Shown: positions 36,481 to 49,106, counted from the stretch's first letter. The stretch is DNA of 64,000 nt from Dendrobium chrysotoxum (GCA_019925795.1 CM034312.1:21293914-21357913); one strand, 5' to 3'. Notes: generated by a model from the letters alone, not told the origin. Made by a program: numbers and translations.

Positions 36481-39400
36481 AGTCCAACAAAATGCAGTTT
36501 ATTGCTTAATGGATCATAATCAAGGGTCTGGAAGTAATTTTAAGCTTTGGAGAAAGCTCCAGGGTCAAAATCCACTGGGTGGTAGGTCCAGTGGCATAGA
36601 CTGTAAATATTTGAAGGTTTTACAGCCTTTGGATTTCAATTCAGTTTCTGGGGTTAGAGACCTCAGAATGTGCTCAAATTTGGAGGGTTGCCTCTAGAGA
36701 TATGTCACATCAGTGTGGAACTGACAGATCTTGAATCAGAGATCATTTGATAGGGTTTTAAAATGTTCAAAGATTCACTGGAAAAGGCTTTCAGGACTTA
36801 GACCTTTGGCCTTAGATTTGAATCTGGGAATCTGGTTTTGAATTAGATTTTGAGTTTGAATGATAGGATTTGAATCATCTAAATCATTTAAAATCATTTG
36901 GGTTAAGATTAATTTGAAGAGATCCTAGGGTCTAGAACAGATCCTAGGGATGGAAATCTAGAAAAATCCTAGAGTCTGGATTGATCTTAATTGTATTGAT
37001 ATGGGGTCAGGATTGATCTGGGGTCTGGATGGGTCCTACTGACCTCATACAAAAATGAGGTCAACAAGGTCATGCATGGTGATTGGTTAAATGTTGACTA
37101 TTCTGGTGGGGAGGAGTTTGATGAGGATGATTCAGGTTTTGATCAGAGTTTTCACCTAATTGCTGATGGCGCTGTTCAAAAAAGTAAGGGGAAACATCGT
37201 AAATCCAAGAAGAAGTGATATGTTTCTTCCTTTTCCTATGGTGCTTTTCCTATTACTTGGGGTCTGCTTTGCCGATGGTTTTTCTGATGGTTGTTGGTTT
37301 TTCCGAACAATGATGATGAGGCTTCTCCCTTGGGCCTCGCTTGTTGGCAACCTTGGTGGTCCTTTTGCGGTTTGGGAATTGTGGCTGGGTGCTCTTGTTG
37401 CTACCTCCAATGGATGGCCCCTGCTTGGCTTGGGTGTTGTCTCCTGAGTTCGTTTCTTTTCATTTGCTCCATTTGTATTTTGGCCCTCATTTTGTTGTGT
37501 GACTTGGCTTCGCGGCTCTTTAGGATTCTATTTTCTCATCTTTTGCTGCTCTTGGGAGCATTAGCGAGCCCTTTGTTTGTGTTGGACTTGTTTATTTTGC
37601 TTGAATAATATGCATTTTTATTTTGAAAAAAAAGGTGGTTATTCTTGCTACCAGCTGAATGTCATGAAGCCTGTCTGATTCTACTTGGCATTTTTGGTTG
37701 CTGATTATATGTGATTTTGTATTCCTCGCTTCTTTTATGTCAAGGTTGGGAGTACAGCAACTGGTTTGAATCCAACTTTCTTCATAACAGCTTATTAATT
37801 AGAAACTCTCATTATTGCTTAGTTGCTGAATAATATGCCTGATGATGAAAATTAATTGAGATGATTTGATGCAGCAACAGAATTTGAAATTACAAGAAAG
37901 CAATTACTTCACAAGAGCTGAAAGGATGAAGCTTTGTTGGGATAGCTTTAGATCGCTATTTTTCTCCTGCTTTTGAGAAATTTTTTTATGAAAAAACAGC
38001 TTTACAAAGTAGTAAAAAAGCCGTCCCAAACTGTTGACCTCATTTTTATATGAGGTCATTAGAGCCTAATCCAGACTTCAAATCAATCCTGAACTTAGGT
38101 CAATCCAAACTTTGATTCAGTTCAAACCTCAATCAAAATCCAGATTCCAGCCCAGTCCAAGATTCAAACTCTAGTTCAAATCTTGATCCTGTCTTTGATC
38201 TAGTTCAAATCATTTTCAAACACTCATGATCACTCCAAATGATCATGAATGATTGAGATGATTCAAATCCAAATATTTAAACCCAAAATCTATATAAAAT
38301 CCGGATTTCCAAATCCAAAATTCAAGGCCAAAGACTTGAGTCCCAAAAGCCTTTTTCAGGAAATTTTCAAACATTTCAAACCCCAGTCAAATGACCTCCG
38401 ATTCATGATCTGTCAGTTGCATACTGATGTGATATGTATCTAGAGGCAACCCCCCAAATTTGAGCCCATTTTGGGGTCTCTAACCCCAGAAACCAAATTT
38501 AAATCCGAAGGCTGTAAAACCTTCAAATATTTACGGCTCGTGCCACTGGACCCATTATCTTGGAAAATTTGACCTTGGAGTTTCCCCAAAACCCTCTAAC
38601 CACCTCCAGACCCTTGATATTGATGTGTTTAACATTAATCTACATCTTTTTGGACCCACCTCAACCCAGGGTTCATCCGAGGTCAAAATGACCAAAATGC
38701 CCTTTAAAGGGGTTTTTGGACTTTTGACCAAAATTTAACATCGTTCAACATTTTTAACCTTTGAAACCCCTCTCAATAAATTTTCTATGATATTTGAGAC
38801 CCATTAAAATCAAACCCACTCCTTGGTTTGACTTGTTTGACCAAATCAACTATGTTTGACCCAATCCATCTTTAACCCAACCATTGATGTTTTCAACATT
38901 TGAATCCATCTCAAATCAATCTAATGCTTCAAAATCATTTGTTTGGACACTCATGACATGTCCAAAGACTTCCAAGTCAATCCTCCCTAGGTTTGACTTC
39001 GTCAACCCATTTGGAGAGGTCAAAACCCTCTCCAATTTTATGTATTCACTCAAAGTCTCAACACTATGGCCTCATGTCCCTCAATATTGACTCCTACAGC
39101 ATATTTGACTCCTCCCATGCACATCCTAGTCACCATTGACTAGTCAACAAGTCAATGGGTCAAGTTTTGTTGAAATGAGGCCAAGTCATGGGCATTTGAC
39201 GATGCCACATGGACAACTCTTTTCCCTCTCCCAAAACCTGCTCCCACCTGCTCAAAAGGGACTAATTTCCCTCCCTAAGAGGCCACAAACCAGCTCCCTA
39301 AACCTTGCTTAGGCTTAATTTAGCCAAATGAGGGAAAAGAGGTGTGGTCCCCCCCCCCTCTTGGCTCAAGGCAATCCCCCTCAATCCACCAGCCTTTTCC

Positions 39401-39984
39401 TAGTCTTGGGCTGCTCATGGGACACTTGGCAAGCATCCAAGGCACCCATGGTGAGATCCAAGCCATCCATTTCAAATCATGAGGGTTAAGTGGGCAAAAT
39501 TTGCCCTAACCCTCATATTGTTCATTCCTTGGCCTAAATCCCAAACTCCAGCATCCCCAAGACTCTCCAGCAGCTTCTCACACTCTCCAGCACCTCCCAA
39601 GGCCATTCCAAGCCTTCCCCCACCATTTCCACCATTAAAACCTTCATTTTAGTGGAAAAGGAGAGAGAAAAGAGAGAAATACCTTCTCTCTTTGATATCT
39701 CAAGATCCAGCCGTCAAACTCTTTCAGGGTCTTCTACAAACTTAAGTGTGGACAAACTACAAGTTCAGAGAGCCCAAGAACACAAAAATTCACCGGGTAT
39801 ATTGTAAGTTATCTCAACTTTTAGGTAGATTTTCATTTTGAAATTGTAAGAAAAAAGTAATGCATGGAGCCTCCAAACTCCAGGCATTGCAATGTTATGA
39901 TACCACCTTGCTATGTTTCAAATTTCGTAAGATTTTGTTGAGTATTTTGAAAGTTATGGGCGTTTGAAAATTTTCAACTCTGGT

Positions 39985-40275
39985 TCAACCAGAGCCGTCC
40001 GATCCGCCTGAAGGTGCGATCGAACCGCCCAGAATCGGCCACGTCGCTAAGCTGTGACGCGCCGTCTCCCGCGGGGTTCGAACCCGCACCAATCCAAACC
40101 GCGGGTGCATACGTGGCGCCATCTCGGCCGCCCGTGCATCCCGCGGTCCGATCAACGGCCACGATGGGCCGCTAACATGTTTAAGTGGCGGGTCCCCGCC
40201 TACCACGTGTTGAAATCTGACGCGCCGCCGCCGTTTCGGGGCCAATCATTGGCAATGATTGGCGCCGGCGGTTGA
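39985..40275. other. GC-rich island within giant element copy 2
   Basis: Counterpart of 34230-34515, with the same CCAATCATTG half-site palindrome (40240-40260). GCGGGGTTCGAACCCGC here imitates a tRNA T-arm, but no tRNA surrounds it. Confidence 0.6.
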
Positions 40276-41734
40276 TTTGACCATTAATGGTCTTAAAAAT
40301 TTAGAAAAATGTCCAGAAACTTCCAAAATTCACAAAAAATTCATTTTTCCACAAAAATTGATGTTCTTGGGCTCGTTGGAAAGGTAATTGAATGTAGAAT
40401 TTATTAAAATTAAATTTGAGTTGTTTTGAGCCCTGTATTGGGAGAAATTTGTAATTATTTAATTTTCATTTTTCTTAATTTTCTTGCAATCCAGGGATAA
40501 AATGGATCCCAAATTTTGGTGAAATGTTCCTGAGCATCTTAGGCATATCCTGTAATTTTTCTAGGGTCAGATGCTCAATATTTTTCTGTGATGTGAATTT
40601 TTAAGGTTATGGGTCCATTTTGGACCCAAAACTTTGAAAATTCATAACTCCAGTTCCCTGTAGAATTAGGCTGCATAACTTCTGTGGTGTGATTGCATGT
40701 GTAAGGGTTAGCCACACTAAATTTCAAGCCCATTTGAACAGTAGGGACACCTAGGGAAAATATTTAGGGAAAAGTCTAGAAAACGTAGAAAATTTTTAGG
40801 GGATTGTACACACACCCAATAGGGGTAAAATTTTAACACAGTAAACTTAGTGACATCATAAGACTTAGCTCCAAATTTCACGGAATTTGGAGATTATTAG
40901 GTTAGAAAATTAATTTCCTAAAGTTTCAGCCCATTTAAGGACCCAGCAAATTCAAAAAAATGCAATAAGTCCAAATTAAGTCCAAAAATTATAAAAAATA
41001 TCTCAAACTGACCATAATATAGTCCTCTACCTAGGAAAAATAAAAGCCCCATGACTGGGCTCCTAATTTAACTTTAATTTGACTTTTAATAAAAATCAAT
41101 AATTAATTAAATTAATTAATTAAAAATTACTAAAAATCCAAAATAATTTCTAAACACTTGGAAACACTCCCATGGGTCATTCTTGACCTTTGGGGTTGAT
41201 TCCATGGAGTTTTGGATGAGTTTGGATCAAAATGATCAAAACCTTCCTAATTAGGTAATTTTAAAAAATTCAATAATCAAGGAAATTTTGAAAATTCATA
41301 ACTAATTACAGAAAAATCCACATGGAGCAAACTTAATGTCAATCAACTCCAATTAAGGTCTAGTATTTTTTAAAAATGTCAAACCTCCAAAATCTGGTCA
41401 AAGTCAAAAAGTCAACTTTTCGGTCAACCGCAATTCAAATCTAGGCCCGAACTTCGAAAAATCATAACTTTTCATAGAAAACTCCAAATTGAGTGTGCTA
41501 ATATTCTAACAACTCATTATAAGGTCTAATATTTATTAAAAATTTGAAACTTATAAAATGAACTTTAATTTGAAAAGTTAACTTTTGGACCCCTTAATTA
41601 ACATAATTAAATAATCCTAATAATTTCAAAAAATCCAATAATTCATTAAAATTCTAAAAAACTTTAATTTGATTAACAAAACACTCAACCAACACTCAAA
41701 TGCATAACAAACACTCCAAAGATGAAGTTTATTG

Positions 41735-41995
41735 GATGGACTACTTCGGGCTGCGGGGCTAAGTGTCCTAAGGAGGCCTGGTTCCTCGAGCCTGGTGGCA
41801 CAACGCCACGAATGGATTCAATGGGGTGTTAAACATCAAAATTAAGTTATTTTTTTAATTACTTAACCAAATTAAAATCCTTAATTCAACTACATCAGCA
41901 AGGTTTTTATGATGGACTACTCCAGGCTGCGGGGCTAAGTGTCCTAAGGAGGCCTGGTTCCTCGAGCCTGGTGGCACAACGCCATGAACCTGTGG
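41735..41995. repeat. Tandem duplication, about 165-bp unit
   Basis: Two copies of a block with GGCTGCGGGGCTAAGTGTCC, AGGAGGCCTGGTTCC and GGTGGCACAACGCCA start near 41740 and 41910. The blocks are nearly identical, so the duplication is recent. Confidence 0.8.
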
Positions 41996-44253
41996 ATGAA
42001 AAACATAAACTAATTTAACTTTTAAAATCAGTGATTAACTAAATTAATTAATATTAATTGATCCTTAATTTTCAGCAAACTAAATCACCTTAATCAACCC
42101 CGATTGCTATTGGGTAACTTAGGCCTACGAGGCTATTAACTTAGCCCCAAGGAAGGTGAAATAAACTCCATGGCATCGGTGAGCAACAAAGGTAATAATC
42201 ATTTGACAATTAAAATACATTTAAATCAAGCTTTAACATAGTAATACTTAAATTCAAACATAAATCTCCCTTCAACCTTTAACAAACTTCAATATTAAAT
42301 AACTTCAACAAATTACCCAGCTTAGGATCTACCCCAGCCACACAACCTACTACACACACTTTAGATGGTTTGCTAGGACAACTGACTCTAGATCTAGGCT
42401 AGGCCGGTGTTTACTTTTCTGCTGTGTGCCAGGTTTTCCGAGTTTTCATTGCATGTTGTGATTGAAATTGGTTGATGTGTTTGTTTACCTTTACTGCACT
42501 CTGTGGATTGATGTGATGGGCGATTAGATTACCCTTAGGTTAGGAACGATCTAGATGCTCGCTAAATTTTCTGCAGGTGGCCACGCTCGTGCAGGGCAAT
42601 AAAGGGGGCTAAATAAATCATAAATATAAATTCTACAGGTGCTTCAGCTGCTTAGCCCCCAAATAAAAAGAGCGTGGCCAAGTGTGTTTACTTTTCTGCA
42701 CCTATACATATATAACTGTTTGGGATGTGTTTTAATATTTAAATGCTTAGGATAACCTTGCAGGAGGGTCTAGAATTTTTATTTTTACATTCATGTAATT
42801 CATTTGAGTGTTGAGTTGTGAAAGTGTACATTTGAGTTGGGATATAAAGATCCAAAGATTGGATTCCAAAGAGGAAAGGATACCCCTTCGGGGTATAGTC
42901 CTTATCCATTTGGAACTCCAAATTTGGATTATTTTACTACCCAAAGTGGAAAGAGTAACATTCCCCTCAAGGGAAGAGTTCTCTTTTCCCTTTGGGTATC
43001 CGATCACAAAAAATCTAAGGAGCTCGAGGAAGAGAAGACCGAGAAGTTGAAGACATAGAGTATCCCACTCAAAGTCACTTGCGTCTGTATTAGGATTAGA
43101 ATTCAGGTTGTTGTTAGTGGTGCCCGACCACTTTTAATTTATGTAAATCTGAGTTGTAATAAGCAAGACAATTTGCCTACGAATATTTACTTAATTAATT
43201 TGATTATTTAATGTGTTGTAATTTAATTTGATTGCGTATAGGATTGCCTGTTTTTCCTAGTTCTTTGGCGCTTGCATGTCATTTTTTTTTGTTTTAGCCT
43301 CGACTTCGTTAGGCTCTTTAAGTACTAAAAATATTTTTACTCATAACTAATATTTAAAATTTTAAGATTTAAATAACATAGGAACTTAACGACTTAGGGA
43401 ATAGCCGGAATCGTCCGGGGTCGCATGCATATTACTGCATCTTTCTCCCCCCTTGCTATAAGACACTTCCCCGCCTGCGGGTAGAGTCCAAATAATCCGA
43501 CCTATGAGGATGAGGTGCTGGACCTGGGGAAGTCTAGTCTTTTCAAAAAATTATTATTTTATAAGCCTTTTTTAAAAATCTCATGCATACTTGATTGGGA
43601 AATTTGAATCAGCATGCATCGCATTAGAAACTAATTAAATTAAAATTTTAATTGCATTTTAGTCTAAGCATTCCACCCGACATAAGTCAAGGGGTCAATT
43701 AGGAATCTGCTCTAGATGTCGACCCCAACTTCTTAAACCAATCTTAAATAACGTCTCTGATCACTCTGCATCAAAAGACCGGACTCATGGTTTTGAAGTG
43801 TTTAGGTGGTTTAGCTGGCTCCCCAATCCAGGCCGGGGTAAGTCCAGGTTTCACACTGCATTAGCTAGGTTCGGACTACTGTGTTCCAGTATCCAAATTT
43901 AGAGTTAGGATCCGGGGCTGATTTCTTTTTGAGTCATAAGACCCCAACCTCCGGGAATATAATCCCAAATTTCTAATAAAATATTCAACTCAAATTAAAA
44001 TATCTCTCAATCTAAAATTTAAAGCCCAACATTTAGCTTAGGTCGGGACGCTTCTGAACTATTTCAGAATTCTAAAGTGTCCCCTACCATTCCTCTTTTG
44101 ACTCTAAATAACTGCTCAAACTTGATCCACTTCCTATTTGAGTTCCAAACTCACCTCTTTGGTATCACTCCTAGAAATGTCTAAACAAAATTTCTGCCAT
44201 TATTTTAATCGAAAGTTTTCGTAGGGGACTCCGTTCTCCCACGATGTAATTAA

Positions 44254-44275
44254 CTACGAGGGCTTGCGCTCGTAG
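44254..44275 (-). other. CGCAAGC-loop hairpin, copy 4
   Basis: Reverse-complement counterpart of copy 3: stem CTACGAG/CTCGTAG, loop CGCAAGCC, then TTAATTACATCG. The hairpin that follows differs from copy 3 (CGTGGGA against TCCCCTACG). Confidence 0.7.
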
Positions 44276-45111
44276 GAGATTTAGAACCCACAAGTGATTT
44301 TCAAAAATTGATTTTCAAAATTCAATTAGTCTTCATTGGAAAAATTAAATCACTAATGATTGATATCGTTATGTTCGAACGATTATTTGCAAATGATACC
44401 TTCTCCCTTCAAGGAGATATATCTTTTGTTAAAATGAATTCGAATATAAAATTGACGATTGCTCCTCTTGATTATTGTAACTCAATATCTGACTGAACCT
44501 TATTTTGACTTTTTAGGGGCCATATGAAGTTCTCTCTTAAATCCGGCTACAATATTTAAGATAGAATTTATAATTCTAAATCTAAACCCAATTTTGAAAT
44601 TTTATTTCCACCTCCCAAGGTGGTATAATATTTTTGATGGGATGTTTGATTTTAGAATCAAATTTTAATTTCAATTCTGAATTCTCCAAAAAAGACTAAA
44701 ATTTTTAAAACCCGCTTTCAAACTACCAAACACAAACATAACCGAAATGTAGGTTTTGACTTGAGAAATAAATCATATAGTTTTTTTTTCAGTTATTCTT
44801 ACTGTAAATTTTGACTGTCAAAAACAATTGTATTGTAATGAGAATAATGTTGTCAAAAGATATAATGTTGTTTTGGGCTTATATCTATTGTTGGACTGAA
44901 ATATTAAGCTGATATATATTTTTTGAAATATTAATAAATATTTGAATTATAAAACAAAAAGAAAATTTAATGGATTTCGAGCAAGCTCGAAATCGATTCT
45001 GATTCCATTTTGAGCTGGATCAAAACAAAATTGAGCTAGCCCTAAATCAATCCAATTCTATTTTAAGCCGTGACGATGAAATGTAATTGAATCGATTTTG
45101 AGCAAATTTCA

Positions 45112-45234
45112 GGCTTCGTTTGGGACAGCTTTTTTACAGATTCTTAAAAAAATTTTCTAGCACAAAAAATTAAAATTTTGACTTAAAAATTTGTTTTAAG
45201 AAGCAATAAGAAAGACATCTCAAGCGAAGAAGCC
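45112..45234. mobile_element. Tourist-like MITE, about 120 bp
   Basis: Ends GGCTTCGTTTGGGACAGC and CTCAAGCGAAGAAGCC, with inner TTAAGAAGC. The right end is diverged; no clear target duplication. Confidence 0.65.
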
Positions 45235-45724
45235 TCCGTCCACATTTATATGCATTGAATCTATTTTGAGCCACCCCAAAATTAATGTTGACGAGCTTAT
45301 TAACTCATGCTCGGCTCGAATCTAGCTCAAATGATTAAAACAATTTGAAACTTAAAATTATCTTCTATAAAATAAGCATTCAGAAGAAAAGAAACAAGTA
45401 AAAAAAATCACAAATTTTTATTTCTAAAAGATTATAATTATAATAAATAATTTCAGACCAAAATTTACAACCAAGGAATATATTAACAAATTACAATCTA
45501 ATTTATATATATAATCAGAATACTTTGATCCATACAACAAGAAGTAGCAAAGCAGCCCAGCAATAACTATTCTGTAAGTAGCAATACAACAAGATTAAGA
45601 ACATATGATAAAATAGCTCATTCAAATATAAGATACATCAAGATATTCTGATATAAATATTTTTCTCCATCATAACATAAATAAAAAATGAATTTTAGAA
45701 ATATATGATTTGTGTAGGAACTTA

Positions 45725-45906
45725 GGGTTTGTTTGAGACTGTCTTCAACTTTTTGCAAAAGTGATTGTTGTAAAGTTACTTTTTTGAAAGCTGTTGTAAA
45801 AAGTAACTTCATAATGTAAAAAATTTTGAAAGCAGTAAAAAGTAGCGGTCAAATAGAACTATGATTACGGTATGAAAAAGCAAAATAGTAAGAAAACGGC
45901 CCCAAA
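45725..45906. mobile_element. Tourist-like MITE, 182 bp
   Basis: TTA on both sides; ends GGGTTTGTTTGAGACTG and ACGGCCCCAAA are imperfectly inverted. Confidence 0.55.
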
Positions 45907-46259
45907 TTATGAAGTCCAAAAATGTTAAGACGAGAAGTGCTTCCTTTTCTGGGACTTCAATTTGCAAAGGTAGATAGCACCTAAACAAAAAATAAATTAT
46001 AGCACAAGCAGAGTGATCAAATGTTAGATAAAAGTTGAAATTAAATGAAAATCTAAAGGTTAGTTTTGTAAATGAAAATACTGATTTCAATAAAATATTT
46101 TTGAGGCACATCAAAAAGAAATAATTTAATTACATTCTCGTGTGGATTATAATGAGCATATCCAGTGATGATCGCGTTCAATGAGGTGATATCAAACACC
46201 AGTAGAACACTCCTCAAAAGCAATGAGAATAAAGCAAATTATTCCAAAATTTTTTGTAA

Positions 46260-46420
46260 CTTATTGTTGCGGGCTGAGAAATTCACAGCGGTAGAGTGAA
46301 AAAATCTTACGTCCTAGTGATGCACGAAAATTCAACGCACGAACAGAAACTTCAGGAGACAAAAGAATACAAGAGTTTTTACGTGGAAAACTCTAAAAAG
46401 GGGAAAAATACTCATATATA
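46260..46420. repeat. Probable dispersed plant repeat
   Basis: Contains TTTTACGTGGAAAACTC and AAAGGGGAAAAA, wording I associate with a common dispersed plant repeat. Ends and class were not resolved. Confidence 0.3.
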
Positions 46421-47385
46421 TATGTATACATTACACTATAAACCTCAGTAATTAAATCAGTCTTGAGTTGGTTGCATATTTAACATTTAACTATATCAAG
46501 TATTTTAAGTATATTACAATGTTATGTAATTGTCATATAACAAATATTCCACATTTCCACTTATTTTATTTTTCTCGGGTAATTCATTTATAGACTAACC
46601 AATTAGTCAACATAATGCTATAATCATACAATAATTGTAATAAATAAAAAGATATTTAAATAATGTAAAAGAAATTTGGAATTGCTATAGCACAATTAAA
46701 TTTACCCACTTTGATTTCTTTTGGGCTTCAGTTCCGTTCAAACCCGAAGCTTTGATATAGATCAACTTCAATACTCGTCTCAGCTCAATTATGAAAATCT
46801 CTTATTGTTCAAATAAAATTCATTTGCATTAACAGCTTTACAAAACTTCTAAACACTCCTGAATTGATTTGGTCTTTAAGGAAAACTTCAAATGTGTCCA
46901 GTATCATCTATAGAATATTGACTCTTTCTAATTTGACATATTTTAATTCAATTTCATAATCTATTGCAATTATCTAAATTTATAAAAATTTAATTACCTC
47001 GAAAGCCTTCTTTTCTTTCTCTTTAAATCAAAACTTTTCCTATTAGATTTCTTCTTTCTATTTGACAATCACCTATTATTTTATCAATTAGAGAAATTCA
47101 AAATAATAATTTAAATCACTTACTCTTTCCTCCATCATAAAAAATGGAACTCGTTATTTCATTAGGTATCACCTAAACTTAGATGCTCATAACATGGCCT
47201 CCTTTAAAATTGGGATAATTCTTTCAATTAATTAAGCCAATAGTTAATTGAACTTTTATATTAAAAAATTTAAAATTAATATTCTAAAAAAAATTACTCC
47301 TGAAGTACTATAATTAACAAATGCAAATTTCTTTGTATAAATAAAAGAGAAATAAATATTAAGAATACAAATGATAAGAATTTTA
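46421..47385. other. AT-rich intergenic DNA, no feature
   Basis: Nothing recognisable on either strand. Confidence 0.4.
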
Positions 47386-47388
47386 TTA

Positions 47389-47507
47389 GGCTTCGTTCGA
47401 GACCGCTTTTTTACTGCTTCTTAAAAAGACTTTTTAGTAAAAAATTAAAATTTTTATACAAAAAAGCCGCTTTAAGAAGCAGTAAAAAAGTCGTCCCAAA
47501 TGAAGCC
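47389..47507. mobile_element. Tourist-like MITE, 119 bp
   Basis: TTA at the left, ends GGCTTCGTTCGAGACCGC / GTCGTCCCAAATGAAGCC. It directly abuts a second MITE. Confidence 0.75.
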
Positions 47508-47694
47508 TGTCTTTATTTGGGACAACTTTCTTATTACTTTAGTTTTCAGATCATAGCCAAAGCATTTTTGCTGCTTTCAAAAATTTTTTTTGAAAAAAAT
47601 CTGCTTTTTACAACAATTTTTTAAAAAATTTATTTTTCTTATAATAATTTAATAATCAATTTTATAAAAAAGTATAAGAGTCTGAAACCAACCC
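47508..47694. mobile_element. Second Tourist-like MITE, adjacent
   Basis: Left end TCTTTATTTGGGACAAC, right end CTGAAACCAACCC followed by TTA. It has a diverged AT-rich centre. Confidence 0.5.
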
Positions 47695-47699
47695 TTATT

Positions 47700-49103
47700 C
47701 TCTTTTATTTGCTCGATGAGTCGCACCAACCTAATCTAATTATTATTTTTTGCACATGATAAGCGATGGACGGCAAGCATTTTCCACGCGGTAAATTATG
47801 ATTGGCAAATTCTTCGGGTAGAGCCATCAAAGACTATTTTATCGTTCATAATTCATACCACGTTAGGCTGAGCATAAAACAATTTTTGATATTTGATGAC
47901 AAGTCAATGAATATTATTTTATATTATTTTGTACCGACTAAATTCCAATGGCTTTGCATAATCCACCACTTATGTCACATAAGAAACAAAATTAGTGAGA
48001 ATATATTGATTAAATTTTAGTTATGATGAGTTTTAAATTAATTCAAAATCAATAAAATATGTATTGATACACAATGAATATTATTTTGATTGTATACGAA
48101 TTTCAATGCATATTTAAATTGAATATTTTTAAAATTAAATTTAGGGCTATTTGAATTTTGATTTCAACAAATTTATAGTAGAACTGAGTGTCTTAATGAG
48201 ATGAACCCAATAAAAAAAAGATTCAATAGGAGCTTGAATGAGCTCAAATTAAGGGTTTAAAGCACGATTAAAAAACTTTTTGATTTAATTAGAAAGCCAA
48301 ATAATCTATAAATTTGGCATGTTTATAATCGAATTGAGCGGCTTGACGAGACAAATCCAACAAGCCCAAGATCACTTGATTTTAACATCATTGAGGTATT
48401 CAAATCCTGAACTATTTCTTTATGATAAAGAGAATCAAAATGGGTGTACAATAGAGTGTTCCATATTTTAACCATATTTAGGGGACATATCACTCTAAAA
48501 AAATTATAAATAAGCCATCACTCTCTACATGGGTGAGAGAAAGGGGACAACTTAGAGCTGGAGGCTGAACTTTGGCTTGAGATTCAAAAGAGTTCTTAGG
48601 CATCATAAAACCCCAAGCACTAATGTCAAGCCACCACCCCAGCCTTCACCATTGATCCTTTGTTAGCTAACCATTACAGTATTTCAGCCTCCATCGTCAT
48701 CAGATTACAATCCTCCAACTACATCGCTCAACTAAGGTCTTTTGACCACTATTGCTTAACTACCACTATTTCTTGACTATGATCTTTTGACCATTGTTGC
48801 CCCAGTATAGTCCCTCTGAGCATCATACTGACTATAATTCTTTAACTTTAATTATCAATCGATAATGAATCGATAATGATATTCCTATCACTGTCGCTTA
48901 ACTGCGGTCCCTTCAATCATCATTGCCCTATTACGACTAGTCCCTCTGATCAATATAGTGTTAAGCCAATAATGACTATTTTATAGTCCATAATTCATAT
49001 CAAGGTTTGGAAAAATAAAATGTTAATGAGATGGTGAGAGCATAAAAAGTTTATATATTTGATGACAAGAAGATTTATATTATTTTGTATTATTTTACAT
49101 GAC
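47700..49103. other. Intergenic DNA, no gene
   Basis: AT-rich with AGCTTGA/GAGCTCAAA-type remnants near 48.18-48.33 kb. Simple TTTGACCA and CATCATC wording occurs at 48.6-48.95 kb. No convincing gene. Confidence 0.35.
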
Positions 49104-49106
49104 TTA

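Larger units (their letters stand above)
30077..37066 (+). mobile_element. Giant non-coding LTR-like element, copy 1 (6,990 bp)
   Basis: TG...CA ends (TGTTTGATTG and GAGGTCAACA) with a 5-bp duplication AGGTC (30072-30076, 37067-37071). Removing the element and one AGGTC restores the LINE ORF1 frame (ARNFEV then MHGDW). No gag, pol, primer site or internal direct terminal repeat was seen. It is therefore either an exceptionally long solo LTR or a LARD-type derivative. It matches copy 2 (38032-44732) in inverted orientation end to end. It contains the CGCAAGC hairpin, GC-rich islands and a 155-bp tandem repeat. Confidence 0.75.
28555..37634 (+). mobile_element. L1-type LINE, ORF1 only, split by an LTR-like element
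   Basis: A 15-bp target duplication GTGGTTATTCTTGCT flanks it (28540-28554, 37635-37649), with a short A tail at 37625-37633. ORF1 starts near 28688 (MATNRLHDLDFLDG). It shows a DUF4283-type region with frameshifts (28840-29230), then FCCGHYKSLGHLKAEC (about 29370), a zinc knuckle whose second Cys is now Tyr. It continues to 30076, is broken by the 6,990-bp element, and resumes after 37071 to a basic end KSKGKHRKSKKK (stop near 37218). About 400 bp of 3' region follows with no ORF2. Without the insert it is about 2.1 kb, so it was mobilised in trans. Confidence 0.8.
38032..44732 (-). mobile_element. Giant non-coding LTR-like element, copy 2 (6,701 bp), inverted
   Basis: Ends TGTTGACCTC and TACCAAACA, with a 5-bp duplication CAAAC (38027-38031, 44733-44737). 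It is the reverse-complement counterpart of copy 1; strand is given relative to that copy. Matching pairs include the TGACCTCAT...ATGAGGTCA end, the GC-rich island, the GTGGCCAC block (32265 with 42580) and the CGCAAGC hairpin. A 165-bp tandem duplication at 41740-41995 is not obvious in copy 1. No coding region. Confidence 0.75.
37930..44747. mobile_element. Tourist-like MITE split by giant element copy 2
   Basis: The left part (from about 37930, GCTTTGTTGGGATAGC) ends in AAAGCCGTCCCAAAC at 38031. After the giant element and its CAAAC duplication the flank resumes at 44738 with ATAACC. The ends match the GGCTTCGTTTGGGACGGC family. Confidence 0.5.

Noticed and set aside
30077..37066. Giant terminal inverted repeats of one 14.7-kb transposon
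   Set aside because: Each arm has its own TG...CA ends and its own different 5-bp duplication (AGGTC, CAAAC), so these are two separate insertions.
40070..40092. tRNA T-arm-like GGGGTTCGAACCC
   Set aside because: No acceptor, D or anticodon arm at the right distances on either strand; it is part of the GC-rich island of the giant element.
41735..41995. CRISPR-like or other array
   Set aside because: Only two long copies without spacer structure, in a plant genome.
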